64,000 nt of DNA. Origin: Oscillospiraceae bacterium (GTDB lineage: Bacteria > Bacillota > Clostridia > Oscillospirales > Oscillospiraceae). Position numbers and translations under genes: made by a program. Under the pieces are notes generated by a model, which was not told where the DNA came from, made no database searches, and saw only the letters and a program-made list of their open reading frames with translations. Of this stretch, positions 7,874 to 15,574 are shown one piece after another (positions within the stretch are counted from its first letter, which is position 1; each line of letters opens with the position of its first letter). The stretch spans positions 1 to 64,000 of the forward strand of contig JAFRIV010000029.1 of the NCBI GenBank assembly GCA_017432615.1, written 5' to 3'.

Positions 7874-8959
7874 GTGGCACAGAACGATTCAGGCGCAGAA
7901 AAGATCTTTCGCAAAAGCGAAGAAGAGATGAGTGAAATAGAAAAAATGATGGCGGATATCCTGGAGGAATACGGCGATCACGGGGATACGGCAGAAAACA
8001 AACCCACACGTCAGCCGGCCCGGAAAACCGGTCAGGAGGAACGCCGCTCTGCATATGCCTCTCCGGAACCCCCCGTCAGAAAACCGCGTCCCCGCAGCGA
8101 GGCACGCACCTCCTCCGCACCGCGCGGCAGCGCAGCGGAACGCAGGGAAGCCCCTTCCGCCGTTCAGGCGCATAAGCAGAATGTGGAAAGAGAAAAAAAT
8201 ATCACCAAAGAGGCGAAAAAACGCAGTGCCGCTCCTGTGATCCTGCTCCTGGTGCTGATCGTACTGCTGGTGCTGGGGACGATCGTCTACACAAAAGTTT
8301 TTGAAGATATCCGTCTCAACGGGATCCTTCCTTCCCGCCAGACGCAGCAGGAAGAAGAACTGACGCCTGCCGAACTGGAGGCGATGGCCATTGCCGCGGT
8401 GACTTTCCCGCCGGATATGGTCTTCCCCACACCGGAAAATGAGGAGGCTGTCAATGCCGGGACAATCATACCCCAGCCGCCGGCCGGTTCCATTGTGATC
8501 ATTTCCGATACGCCGGTTACACCCGATCCTGCGCAAGCGCAGACGGAGGAGACGCCTGTGGAACATTCCTACCAGTTCTTTACGGAAGACCTCAGCTGGA
8601 CGCAGGCACAGCAGAAGTGCCTTTCTCTCGGCGGACATCTGGCTGTAGTCAGCAGCCTGGAGGAACTGAACGAGATCACAGCGCTGGCCTCTTCAAACGG
8701 CATTCAGAAGGTCTGGCTCGGCTGCCATCGCGAAAACGGGGAGCTCGTGTGGGAGAATAACGAAACGGTCGACTTTTACGCCTGGGGTCGCGGAGAGCCG
8801 TCTCTTTACGACAGCGGAGACAACGTTGCGGAGGATTATCTGCTCCTCTGGTATTTCAACGGCGCATGGGTCTATAATGACAGCCGGGATGATCCCGTGC
8901 ACGATTATCCCCAGATGTACAGCGGGCAGATCGGTTATGTCTGTGAGTTCGGCAAGTAA
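7874..8959 (+). CDS. Membrane-anchored C-type-lectin-domain protein
   Basis: 361-residue type II membrane protein. Residues 1-119 are a charged, Pro/Arg/Glu-rich cytoplasmic region. Residues 120-141 are one membrane helix (PVILLLVLIVLLVLGTIVY). About 142-230 is a low-complexity extracytoplasmic stalk. About 231-361 is a C-type lectin-like domain, recognised by YQFFTEDLSWTQAQQKCLSL, LGGHLAVVSS, VWLGCHRENG and the closing GYVCEF. The calcium-site positions read EPS and YND where sugar-binding lectins have EPN and WND, so the ligand is unknown. GTG is the start, with AAAGGGGG eight bases upstream. It lies between wall-active genes, suggesting an envelope role (inference). Confidence 0.82.
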   Translation: MAQNDSGAEKIFRKSEEEMSEIEKMMADILEEYGDHGDTAENKPTRQPARKTGQEERRSAYASPEPPVRKPRPRSEARTSSAPRGSAAERREAPSAVQAHKQNVEREKNITKEAKKRSAAPVILLLVLIVLLVLGTIVYTKVFEDIRLNGILPSRQTQQEEELTPAELEAMAIAAVTFPPDMVFPTPENEEAVNAGTIIPQPPAGSIVIISDTPVTPDPAQAQTEETPVEHSYQFFTEDLSWTQAQQKCLSLGGHLAVVSSLEELNEITALASSNGIQKVWLGCHRENGELVWENNETVDFYAWGRGEPSLYDSGDNVAEDYLLLWYFNGAWVYNDSRDDPVHDYPQMYSGQIGYVCEFGK

Positions 8960-9018
8960 GCATTGCCTTGATCCATAGAATCTGAATATTTTTTATAACG
9001 GAAAGCGGGGAACAAATC

Positions 9019-10800
9019 ATGAAAATCTTTACAAAATCCGTCGCACTCTTGCTGAGTGTTCTGATGGTGCTCACTTTGAGTGCCGCAGCCTTCGCAACGA
9101 ATGATGCACCGGCTGACACGGAAGCAGCTTCTGCCACCGGTATTATTGATGCTTCGGAAATGCAGAAAATGCTGGACGACTATGTAGCCCAGTACAGCCT
9201 TGATTCCCGGGCAAGATCTCTCTGTGTCGGCTTCTGCTATCTGAAAACCGGCGATATGTGGTTTTATAATGAAGACAAATGGTGCTACAGCGCAAGCCTC
9301 TACAAAGTGCCTGTCTCGATGCTCTGCGCGCAGAAGGAAATGGCAGGGGAGATCACGGCGGATACCCGCTATGAAAACCAGTACAACACCGGCACGCTGG
9401 ATCAGCTGGAGATGAAAGCCCTTGTCAATTCCGACAACGATGCAGGCCATGCCCTGGTGCAGTGGATGGGCGGCACGTATGCGGGCAAGTGCGCCGACCA
9501 GATCATTCAGTTCACCGATCTTCCGGAGAGCTACTTCAACCAGGACTTTTTCAGCGTCAGCTACTATAACGTCAACTTCTTCACACAGGTGCTGCGTACC
9601 CTTTACAACAACCAGCAGGACTATCCGCGTATCCTCAATTATATGAAGCAGATGAAAGTGGACGGCACGACGCCGGACCTCTCCAGGAATCTCGGCGGCG
9701 CCTACGAAGTAGCCCAGAAGTACGGCTCCTTTGAGGAGACCAAGACCAACCCCACCAAGAACAACAAGCATGTGGGAGGCATCATCTATACGCCGAATCC
9801 CATCGCCGTCACGATTCTGACGGTCAATGTGGACAACTATCCCGAACGCATCGCGGAAGTGGCCAAAATGCTCACGGACTATGCGCTGACGCTTGACAGC
9901 CGCTATGCCTCCTATCAGGCGGAGCAGGCTCGTCTCGCCCAGGAAGAAGCTGCACGGGCTGCCCAGGCTGAGCAGGAGCGCCTCGCAGCGGAAGCTGCCG
10001 CACGTCAGGCACAGCAGGCGGCTCTCAATCCGGTTACCCCCGACCCCAATGTTTCCATCTTCGTCAACAATCCGTCCACGGACAACGGTTCTGCCTCTTC
10101 CGGCGGCATCGGTTCTTCCTCAGGGTCCTCCGGCTCTTCCGGCTTCTCCATCGGCGGATTGAAAGCGCTGTTTGACGGTATGGAATCCACACAGAAGATC
10201 ATTATCATCGCGGGGGTTGCCGTCTTCGTCGTTGGAATACTGCTGCTGATCATTGCGCTGATCGTTCGTTTGAAGCGTGGCAGAGATGACGATTATGATG
10301 ACTATGATGATTATGATTCCCGTTATGACGACGATTACGACGACCGCCCGTCCCGAAAGGCAAAATCCGCCAAAGCAAAGAAAACACCCAAAGCACCCGT
10401 CGCACCGACAGCCGAAAAACGCAAAAGCTCCGGCCGGAAAATGTCAAAGCGGGAAGAAGAATACTATGATGACCTCCCGGCAGAGAATGTTTCCGATGAC
10501 GAATTCTATTACGATCCGAAGGATTACGAACAGGCAGAGGGAGACTATTATGAAGACGAAACTTCCTATGATGACGGATCGTATGATGACGGAGCCTACT
10601 ACGAGGATGAGGGGCAGGCATACGATGACGGCGGCTATGACGAAGCAGACTATGCGGACGCAGCCTACGGAGATCAGGATTTTGCGGAGGAGTTCACGGA
10701 CGACCAGTTTGACGACCAGAACTATCTTGACGGCGATTTTTTAGATGACAGCGATTTTGAGGATTTTAAAGACTACGACTCCTCCCGTTATGACACTTAA
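9019..10800 (+). CDS. Beta-lactamase-fold serine hydrolase with membrane helix and Asp/Tyr-rich tail
   Basis: 593-residue exported protein. A signal peptide ends near AFA-TND. Residues about 45-300 resemble a class A beta-lactamase/transpeptidase-like domain, with Ser93-x-x-Lys96 (SASLYKVP) and an SDN motif near 138-140 (NSDNDAGH). A Lys-Thr-Gly equivalent is not obvious; HVGGIIYT may occupy that strand. An Ala/Glu/Gln helix and a Ser/Gly linker follow, then one membrane helix at about 393-417. The last about 175 residues are cytoplasmic and extremely rich in Asp and Tyr (DDDYDDYDDYDSRYDDDYDD) with one Lys/Ala/Pro-rich insert. A peptidoglycan or penicillin-recognising role is likely; the tail has no function I can name. 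GGAAAGCGGGG precedes the ATG. Confidence 0.8.
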   Translation: MKIFTKSVALLLSVLMVLTLSAAAFATNDAPADTEAASATGIIDASEMQKMLDDYVAQYSLDSRARSLCVGFCYLKTGDMWFYNEDKWCYSASLYKVPVSMLCAQKEMAGEITADTRYENQYNTGTLDQLEMKALVNSDNDAGHALVQWMGGTYAGKCADQIIQFTDLPESYFNQDFFSVSYYNVNFFTQVLRTLYNNQQDYPRILNYMKQMKVDGTTPDLSRNLGGAYEVAQKYGSFEETKTNPTKNNKHVGGIIYTPNPIAVTILTVNVDNYPERIAEVAKMLTDYALTLDSRYASYQAEQARLAQEEAARAAQAEQERLAAEAAARQAQQAALNPVTPDPNVSIFVNNPSTDNGSASSGGIGSSSGSSGSSGFSIGGLKALFDGMESTQKIIIIAGVAVFVVGILLLIIALIVRLKRGRDDDYDDYDDYDSRYDDDYDDRPSRKAKSAKAKKTPKAPVAPTAEKRKSSGRKMSKREEEYYDDLPAENVSDDEFYYDPKDYEQAEGDYYEDETSYDDGSYDDGAYYEDEGQAYDDGGYDEADYADAAYGDQDFAEEFTDDQFDDQNYLDGDFLDDSDFEDFKDYDSSRYDT

Positions 10801-11593
10801 TGCACGCTCCGTTCTGTCGGCCTTTCTCATCTTCTGCCTCTGCTTTTCCCTTGCCGCCTGCGGCGGCAGCGGATACGGCGTCAAGGCAATCCAGACCCTG
10901 GTAGAGCAGGACTATTATCTCGCCTTCCGGAATAATGACCCGATCATCTACTATGTTGTAGCCGCCATTCAGGTGCTTGCCGCACAGGGAAAGGTGGATG
11001 AACTTTCAACCAAGTGGTTCGGCAGCCGCGTGATCAATTTTGAGAAGAACCTGAACGCGCTGGACAACCTTGCCGTGCCGAAGGACAAGACGTTTATCAT
11101 CGGGGTCGACGTCAATTCCTTCCCGTTTGTCTATCAGTCCAACGGAACGCTGTGGGGGTTCGATATAGAACTGGCGATCGCAACGGCGGAACTGCTCGGG
11201 TGGACGCTCAAGGAGCAGAGCATCGAGAAAGAAAAGGTTTACGATGAGCTGGCCTCGGGGAATATCGATTGCGCATGGGGCGGGATTGCCCTGTCGGACG
11301 AGTTGGTAAGAGATACACGCCTTGCCATATACGGGCCTTATATCAGCAACCAGATCGTCATTGCAGCAAGGGACAGTTCCATGACGGTCAGCATGAAAGG
11401 AAAGACCCTTGCCATGCCCTCCACCACGGAAGCGCTGGCAGCTTTGAACAGCAACCAGCGTCTGGCAGGGCGCCTTGGCAATGTGATCCGCCTTGTCGGG
11501 GGCACGACGGAATGTTTTACCTATCTCTATGAGGGGCGGTGTGACGCCATTCTGACGGACAGCACGGCGATCCTCTATTATAATTCCCATTAA
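10790..11593 (+). CDS. Amino-acid-binding-type lipoprotein with permuted domain order
   Basis: 267-residue lipoprotein; the signal peptide ends at LAACGG. It belongs to the family 3 solute-binding fold, but the order is rotated. The segment that normally ends the domain (YYLAFRNNDP, AAIQVLAAQGKVDELSTKWF) comes first, at about 25-70. The normal N-terminal part (FIIGVDVNSFPFVYQSNGT, GFDIELAIATAELLGW) follows, and the protein stops where the second lobe would still need its last helices (CDAILTDSTAILYYNSH). The ATG at 10790 overlaps the previous gene by 11 bases and begins the signal peptide; the frame 15 codons upstream is overlap only. No permease is adjacent, so it may act as a receptor rather than in import (inference). 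Confidence 0.78.
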   Translation: MTLNARSVLSAFLIFCLCFSLAACGGSGYGVKAIQTLVEQDYYLAFRNNDPIIYYVVAAIQVLAAQGKVDELSTKWFGSRVINFEKNLNALDNLAVPKDKTFIIGVDVNSFPFVYQSNGTLWGFDIELAIATAELLGWTLKEQSIEKEKVYDELASGNIDCAWGGIALSDELVRDTRLAIYGPYISNQIVIAARDSSMTVSMKGKTLAMPSTTEALAALNSNQRLAGRLGNVIRLVGGTTECFTYLYEGRCDAILTDSTAILYYNSH

Positions 11594-11602
11594 AAAGACA
11601 GG

Positions 11603-11631
11603 TGCGGGAGGGCAGGCTCTGCCCTCCCGCA
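11603..11631 (+). terminator. Strong hairpin after the binding-protein gene
   Basis: A perfect 13-base stem, TGCGGGAGGGCAG/CTGCCCTCCCGCA, with a three-base loop. No T-run follows, so it may be a pause or processing hairpin rather than a full terminator. Confidence 0.45.
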
Positions 11632-11648
11632 GCCTTTGGAGGCTGATA

Positions 11649-12191
11649 ATGGCTAAAAAATATATTGCGGATTATACCCTGCAGGAAGTTACGGATCCCG
11701 CCGGCGGAAAGAGCAGGCAGGTCCCGGTCTACAGCGGGCCACTCTTTCGCTTCCTTCTCGCCGGGAAAGCGCTGACAGTGGCAAAGAGAGTTTTTTCCCT
11801 CCTGACGATCCTCGGCGCGGCGGGAGTGGCTGCGTCGTTGATGACCAATGCCCCCTGTGCGAGAAAATGGTATGTGATGTTCCCCCTGGCGCTCTCCCTG
11901 CTGCCCCTCTTCCTGCAGGGAGAGAGCTGTTTTCTCTTCTGGAGGGCAAAAGAGCCGCTGAAGCGGGAACAGCGGGACAAAATAGAAAAGCGGACGGTCG
12001 TCACGGCTGCCTTTTCTGCCTTCCTCTCGGCTTTTTCTCTTGCAGGACATATAGTTTTTATGCTATACTATCAAGAGTCCATGTCCGACGCAGTCTATCT
12101 TCTGGGGGCGGCGGACCTTCTGATCTGTTCTCTCCTGCTCATCAGGCAGCGGGAAAAGCTGAAAACTGAAGAGGTCCCGTATCCGCGATAA
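11649..12191 (+). CDS. Four-helix membrane protein of unknown function
   Basis: 180 residues, not recognised. A hydrophilic N-terminus of about 45 residues (MAKKYIADYTLQEVTDPAGG) precedes four predicted membrane helices at about 45-65, 75-95, 115-140 and 145-165, with a charged loop (KREQRDKIEKR) in the middle and a basic/acidic tail. GGAGG lies nine bases before the ATG, so translation is well supported. It sits between the permuted binding lipoprotein and the oligopeptide transporter; whether it belongs to either is not shown by the sequence. No conserved catalytic residues are evident. Confidence 0.65.
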   Translation: MAKKYIADYTLQEVTDPAGGKSRQVPVYSGPLFRFLLAGKALTVAKRVFSLLTILGAAGVAASLMTNAPCARKWYVMFPLALSLLPLFLQGESCFLFWRAKEPLKREQRDKIEKRTVVTAAFSAFLSAFSLAGHIVFMLYYQESMSDAVYLLGAADLLICSLLLIRQREKLKTEEVPYPR

Positions 12192-12242
12192 ATGTATATT
12201 CCAGCTTATGCTGCAATATAAAATAATCTTTTGGAGGAAAAC

Positions 12243-14483
12243 ATGAAAACATCCAGAATCCTGGCAATGTTCCTGGCACTGGCTATGGTGTTCACTCTGG
12301 GAGGGGTTTCTTTTGCCGAGAATACGGCAGAAGAAGCGCCGTCTACCCTGGTGTATGCCACTTCTACCTTCGGGCAGAAGTTCAGCCCCTTCTTCGCTAC
12401 CACGGCTTACGATATGGAAGTCGTCGATCTGACGCAGGGCGCCCTTTTCGGCTATGACCGCGGCGGCGCGATGATCGAACACGGCATTGAGGGCGAAACG
12501 CGCACCTACAACGGCACGGACTATACCTATTATACCATGGGTAATGTCGATGTGATCCAGAATGAAGACGGCACGGTGGATTACAATCTTACCATGCGCG
12601 ATGATATCGTCTTCTCCGACGGCGTCCCGGCCGATATCGATGACGTGATCTTCGGGATCTATGTCCTTTCCGATCCGACCTATGACGGTTCTTCCACCAT
12701 CTATGCCCTTCCCATTGAAGGCATGGAAGAGTACCGCTCCGGCATGGAATCCCTCTTCGGCCTGCTTGCTGCAGCCGGTCGTGACAACGAGGATTTCACC
12801 TACTGGACGGCGGAGACCCAGCAGGCTTTCTGGGCAGATGTGGATCAGGCCGGTGCGGCCTTCGCACAGGAAATTGCGGATTACTGCATTGCAAACGGCT
12901 ACAATGAGACCACGGATAGCGTGGCTGCCTGCGCGGCCAACTGGGGTTTCGAACTGGCAGAGGATGCCACGGCGGCAGACTTCTTTGCCACCATGTACGA
13001 TGCCTATGAAGGTGACCTTGCAAACCTCTCCGATACCGAGTCTGCAGGCTCCAGCCTCTACGACCTGATGGACAACTACGATGCCTACGCTGTCGGCGTT
13101 TCCACCGGAAACGGTGCCCCCAACATTTCCGGCATCGTCCGCACGGGCGATTATTCCATGACGGTCCATATGACGGAGTTTGATGCAACCGCCATTTACA
13201 ATATGGGCTTCACTATTGCTCCGCTGCACTATTACGGAGATGAATCCCTTTATGACTATGACAACAACAGCTTCGGCTTCCCGAAGGGCGATCTGAGCCT
13301 CGTGAAGGACAAGACCACACAGCCTGTCGGCTGCGGTGCTTATGTGCTGGACAGCTATGCAAACGGCGTTGCTACCCTCAAAGCCAATCCGAATTACTTT
13401 GAAGGCGAGCCGGTCACCAAAGTGATCCTGATGCAGGAAGCTGTGGAAAGCGACTATGTGCCCGGTACGGTCACCGGCACCTTTGATATCTCCACCCCGT
13501 CCATCAATGACGATACGGTTGCTGCCATCAAAGACGCCAACTCCAACAAGGAGCTCGTCGGGGATACGCTGACCACTTACCTCATTGACTACCGCGGATA
13601 CGGCTATCTCGGCATCAATGCCGACCTCGTCAACATCAACGGCGAGCCGGGCTCTGAGGCTTCCAGAGCACTGCGCAAAGGCTTTATGACGCTCTTCTCT
13701 GTCTATCGTGACACGGTCATCAACTCCTACTACGGAGACAGGGCAGCCGTCATCCAGTACCCCATTTCCAACACTTCCTGGGCCGCTCCCAAGCCGGCGG
13801 ATGAAGGCTATCAGGCGGCTTACTCTGTCGATGTGGATGGAAATGCGATCTACACCTCTGCCATGAGTGATGAAGAGAAGTATGCTGCCGCAAAGGATGC
13901 CGCCGTCGGCTTCTTTAAGGCGGCAGGCTTCACCTGGGATGAAGCAGAAGGCAAATTCACCGATGCGACGGAGACCTATGAAGTTATGATCCCCGGCCAG
14001 GGCTTGCAGGATCACCCGGCTTACGGCGTGGCTGTGGCGGCTTCCGAAGTGCTTGCCGACCTCGGCATTACCCTCCAGGTCAACGACGTCGGAACTTCCG
14101 TCTGGAACAATTCTCTGGAGAGCAACACCGCTATGATGTGGGCAGCCGCATGGCAGGCTACGCCCGATCCGGATATGACACAGGTCTACCACAGCACCAA
14201 CGCTCACGGCAACGGCACAAATTCCAACCACTACTCTGTGGATGATGCAGCACTGGACGAACTGATCGAAGCCGGCAAAATGAGTGCTGACATCGAATAC
14301 CGCAAATCCGTATACAAAGAAGCCATGGAGATCATTATGGACTGGGGCTGCGAACTTCCGCTCTACCAGCGCAAAAACTGCTATGTGTCTTCGACTGTCC
14401 GCGTAGATAACGACACCATGCCGAAGGATATGACGCCTTACTGGGGATGGTATGCCGAGATCAGCACTCTGGCAGTAAAGTAA
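12243..14483 (+). CDS. Oligopeptide ABC transporter, family 5 substrate-binding protein
   Basis: 746-residue extracytoplasmic binding protein of the OppA/DppA class. The signal peptide (MKTSRILAMFLALAMVFTLG) ends at an AxA-type site (SFA-EN) with no lipobox Cys, so it is not an ordinary Gram-positive lipoprotein. Family features include LTMRDDIVFSDGVPADIDDV near residue 120, GCGAYVLDSYANGVATLKAN near 365 and a C-terminal block with HSTNAHGNGTNSNHYS. The protein is about 200 residues longer than typical, mainly through an extra region at about 165-280. The ATG at 12243 has GGAGG seven bases upstream. It heads the opp-like operon; a hairpin after it probably favours excess binding protein over permeases. 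Confidence 0.9.
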   Translation: MKTSRILAMFLALAMVFTLGGVSFAENTAEEAPSTLVYATSTFGQKFSPFFATTAYDMEVVDLTQGALFGYDRGGAMIEHGIEGETRTYNGTDYTYYTMGNVDVIQNEDGTVDYNLTMRDDIVFSDGVPADIDDVIFGIYVLSDPTYDGSSTIYALPIEGMEEYRSGMESLFGLLAAAGRDNEDFTYWTAETQQAFWADVDQAGAAFAQEIADYCIANGYNETTDSVAACAANWGFELAEDATAADFFATMYDAYEGDLANLSDTESAGSSLYDLMDNYDAYAVGVSTGNGAPNISGIVRTGDYSMTVHMTEFDATAIYNMGFTIAPLHYYGDESLYDYDNNSFGFPKGDLSLVKDKTTQPVGCGAYVLDSYANGVATLKANPNYFEGEPVTKVILMQEAVESDYVPGTVTGTFDISTPSINDDTVAAIKDANSNKELVGDTLTTYLIDYRGYGYLGINADLVNINGEPGSEASRALRKGFMTLFSVYRDTVINSYYGDRAAVIQYPISNTSWAAPKPADEGYQAAYSVDVDGNAIYTSAMSDEEKYAAAKDAAVGFFKAAGFTWDEAEGKFTDATETYEVMIPGQGLQDHPAYGVAVAASEVLADLGITLQVNDVGTSVWNNSLESNTAMMWAAAWQATPDPDMTQVYHSTNAHGNGTNSNHYSVDDAALDELIEAGKMSADIEYRKSVYKEAMEIIMDWGCELPLYQRKNCYVSSTVRVDNDTMPKDMTPYWGWYAEISTLAVK

Positions 14484-14504
14484 TCTCTAAAAAGCTTTCT
14501 TTCT

Positions 14505-14535
14505 GCACGGAAGGGGCTATCAGCCCCTCCCGTGC
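14505..14535 (+). terminator. Intercistronic attenuating hairpin
   Basis: GCACGGAAGGGGCT and AGCCCCTCCCGTGC form a 14-base stem with one mismatch and a three-base loop. Looser T-runs follow (TGTTTTATAG, then a run of seven T at about 14553). It sits between the binding-protein gene and the permeases, where partial termination is common. Confidence 0.6.
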
Positions 14536-14572
14536 CCTGCTGTTTTATAGTATTTTTTTCAGGTGATCGAAA

Positions 14573-15562
14573 ATGTTCAAGTATACTGTAAAAAGGCTGC
14601 TTTACAGCGCCATCATACTTTTTTTTGTGATGTTTATCATCTATGCGCTCATGTACAATATGCCCATGAGCTTCGTGGAGACCAAGGCGAGGGAACTCGC
14701 CTCGCGGCCAGGCGCCACCAAAAGCTATGCGGAATGGCTGGCGGATCTGAATGCCCAGTACGGCATGGACAGAGGCGTCGTAGGCGGTTATTTTATCTGG
14801 ATCGGGAATGCGGTGCGCGGGAACTGGGGCGACAGCTGGGCATGGACGATCCCTGTGACCCAGGTGTTCAAAAACACCGTATGGTACAGCTTCGCGCTCA
14901 GTATGGTTTCCTATGTTTTTGAGATCCTGATTGCCATCCCTCTCGGGATCACAGCGGCGAAGAAGCAGTACAGCTTTGCGGATTATTTTACAACGGTTTT
15001 TTCCATGATCTGCATTTCCATGCCGACGTTTTTCCTGGCAACCCTGCTCAAATACGTCTTCTCTGTGAAACTCGGCTGGTTTGATCTGTCCGGTATGCAG
15101 GGAAGGAATTATATGAATCTCTCTGATTTCGGAAAATTCCTGGATGTGGCGAAGCATTTTGTCCTGCCGTCGATCACGCTGATCATTATCAACATCGGCG
15201 GACTGATGCGCTACACCCGTACAAATATGCTGGAAGTGCTCAATGCCGACTATATCCGCACAGCGCGTGCCAAAGGCGTGCCGGAAAAGAAGGTCATCAA
15301 TGTGCATGCTTTCCGCAATACGCTGATCCCCCTCATCACGACCCTTGGCGGAATGCTGCCGGGGCTCTTCTCCGGTGCACTGATCACAGAATCCCTCTTT
15401 GCCATCCGCGGGATAGGATATGCGTCCTATACATCCATGACGCAGGCGGATATTCCCTTTATCATGTTCTATCTGTCGTTTATCTCGATCCTGACGCTGC
15501 TGGGAAATCTGATATCCGACCTGCTGTACGGCGCGGTAGACCCGCGGGTCCGTCTGAGCTGA
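14573..15562 (+). CDS. Oligopeptide ABC transporter permease, OppB/DppB type
   Basis: 329-residue inner-membrane permease with about six helices. The N-terminal helix (LLYSAIILFFVMFIIYALM) is typical of this class. The EAA loop that contacts the ATPase is present near 225-250 (NADYIRTARAKGVPEKKVIN, then HAFRNTLIPLIT). The C-terminus reads LLYGAVDPRVRLS, close to the family consensus YAxxDPRxR. AGGTGA lies upstream of the ATG. Twelve bases separate it from the next permease gene. Length and domain order are ordinary, unlike its partner permease. Confidence 0.93.
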   Translation: MFKYTVKRLLYSAIILFFVMFIIYALMYNMPMSFVETKARELASRPGATKSYAEWLADLNAQYGMDRGVVGGYFIWIGNAVRGNWGDSWAWTIPVTQVFKNTVWYSFALSMVSYVFEILIAIPLGITAAKKQYSFADYFTTVFSMICISMPTFFLATLLKYVFSVKLGWFDLSGMQGRNYMNLSDFGKFLDVAKHFVLPSITLIIINIGGLMRYTRTNMLEVLNADYIRTARAKGVPEKKVINVHAFRNTLIPLITTLGGMLPGLFSGALITESLFAIRGIGYASYTSMTQADIPFIMFYLSFISILTLLGNLISDLLYGAVDPRVRLS

Positions 15563-15574
15563 GGAGGTGCGGAT

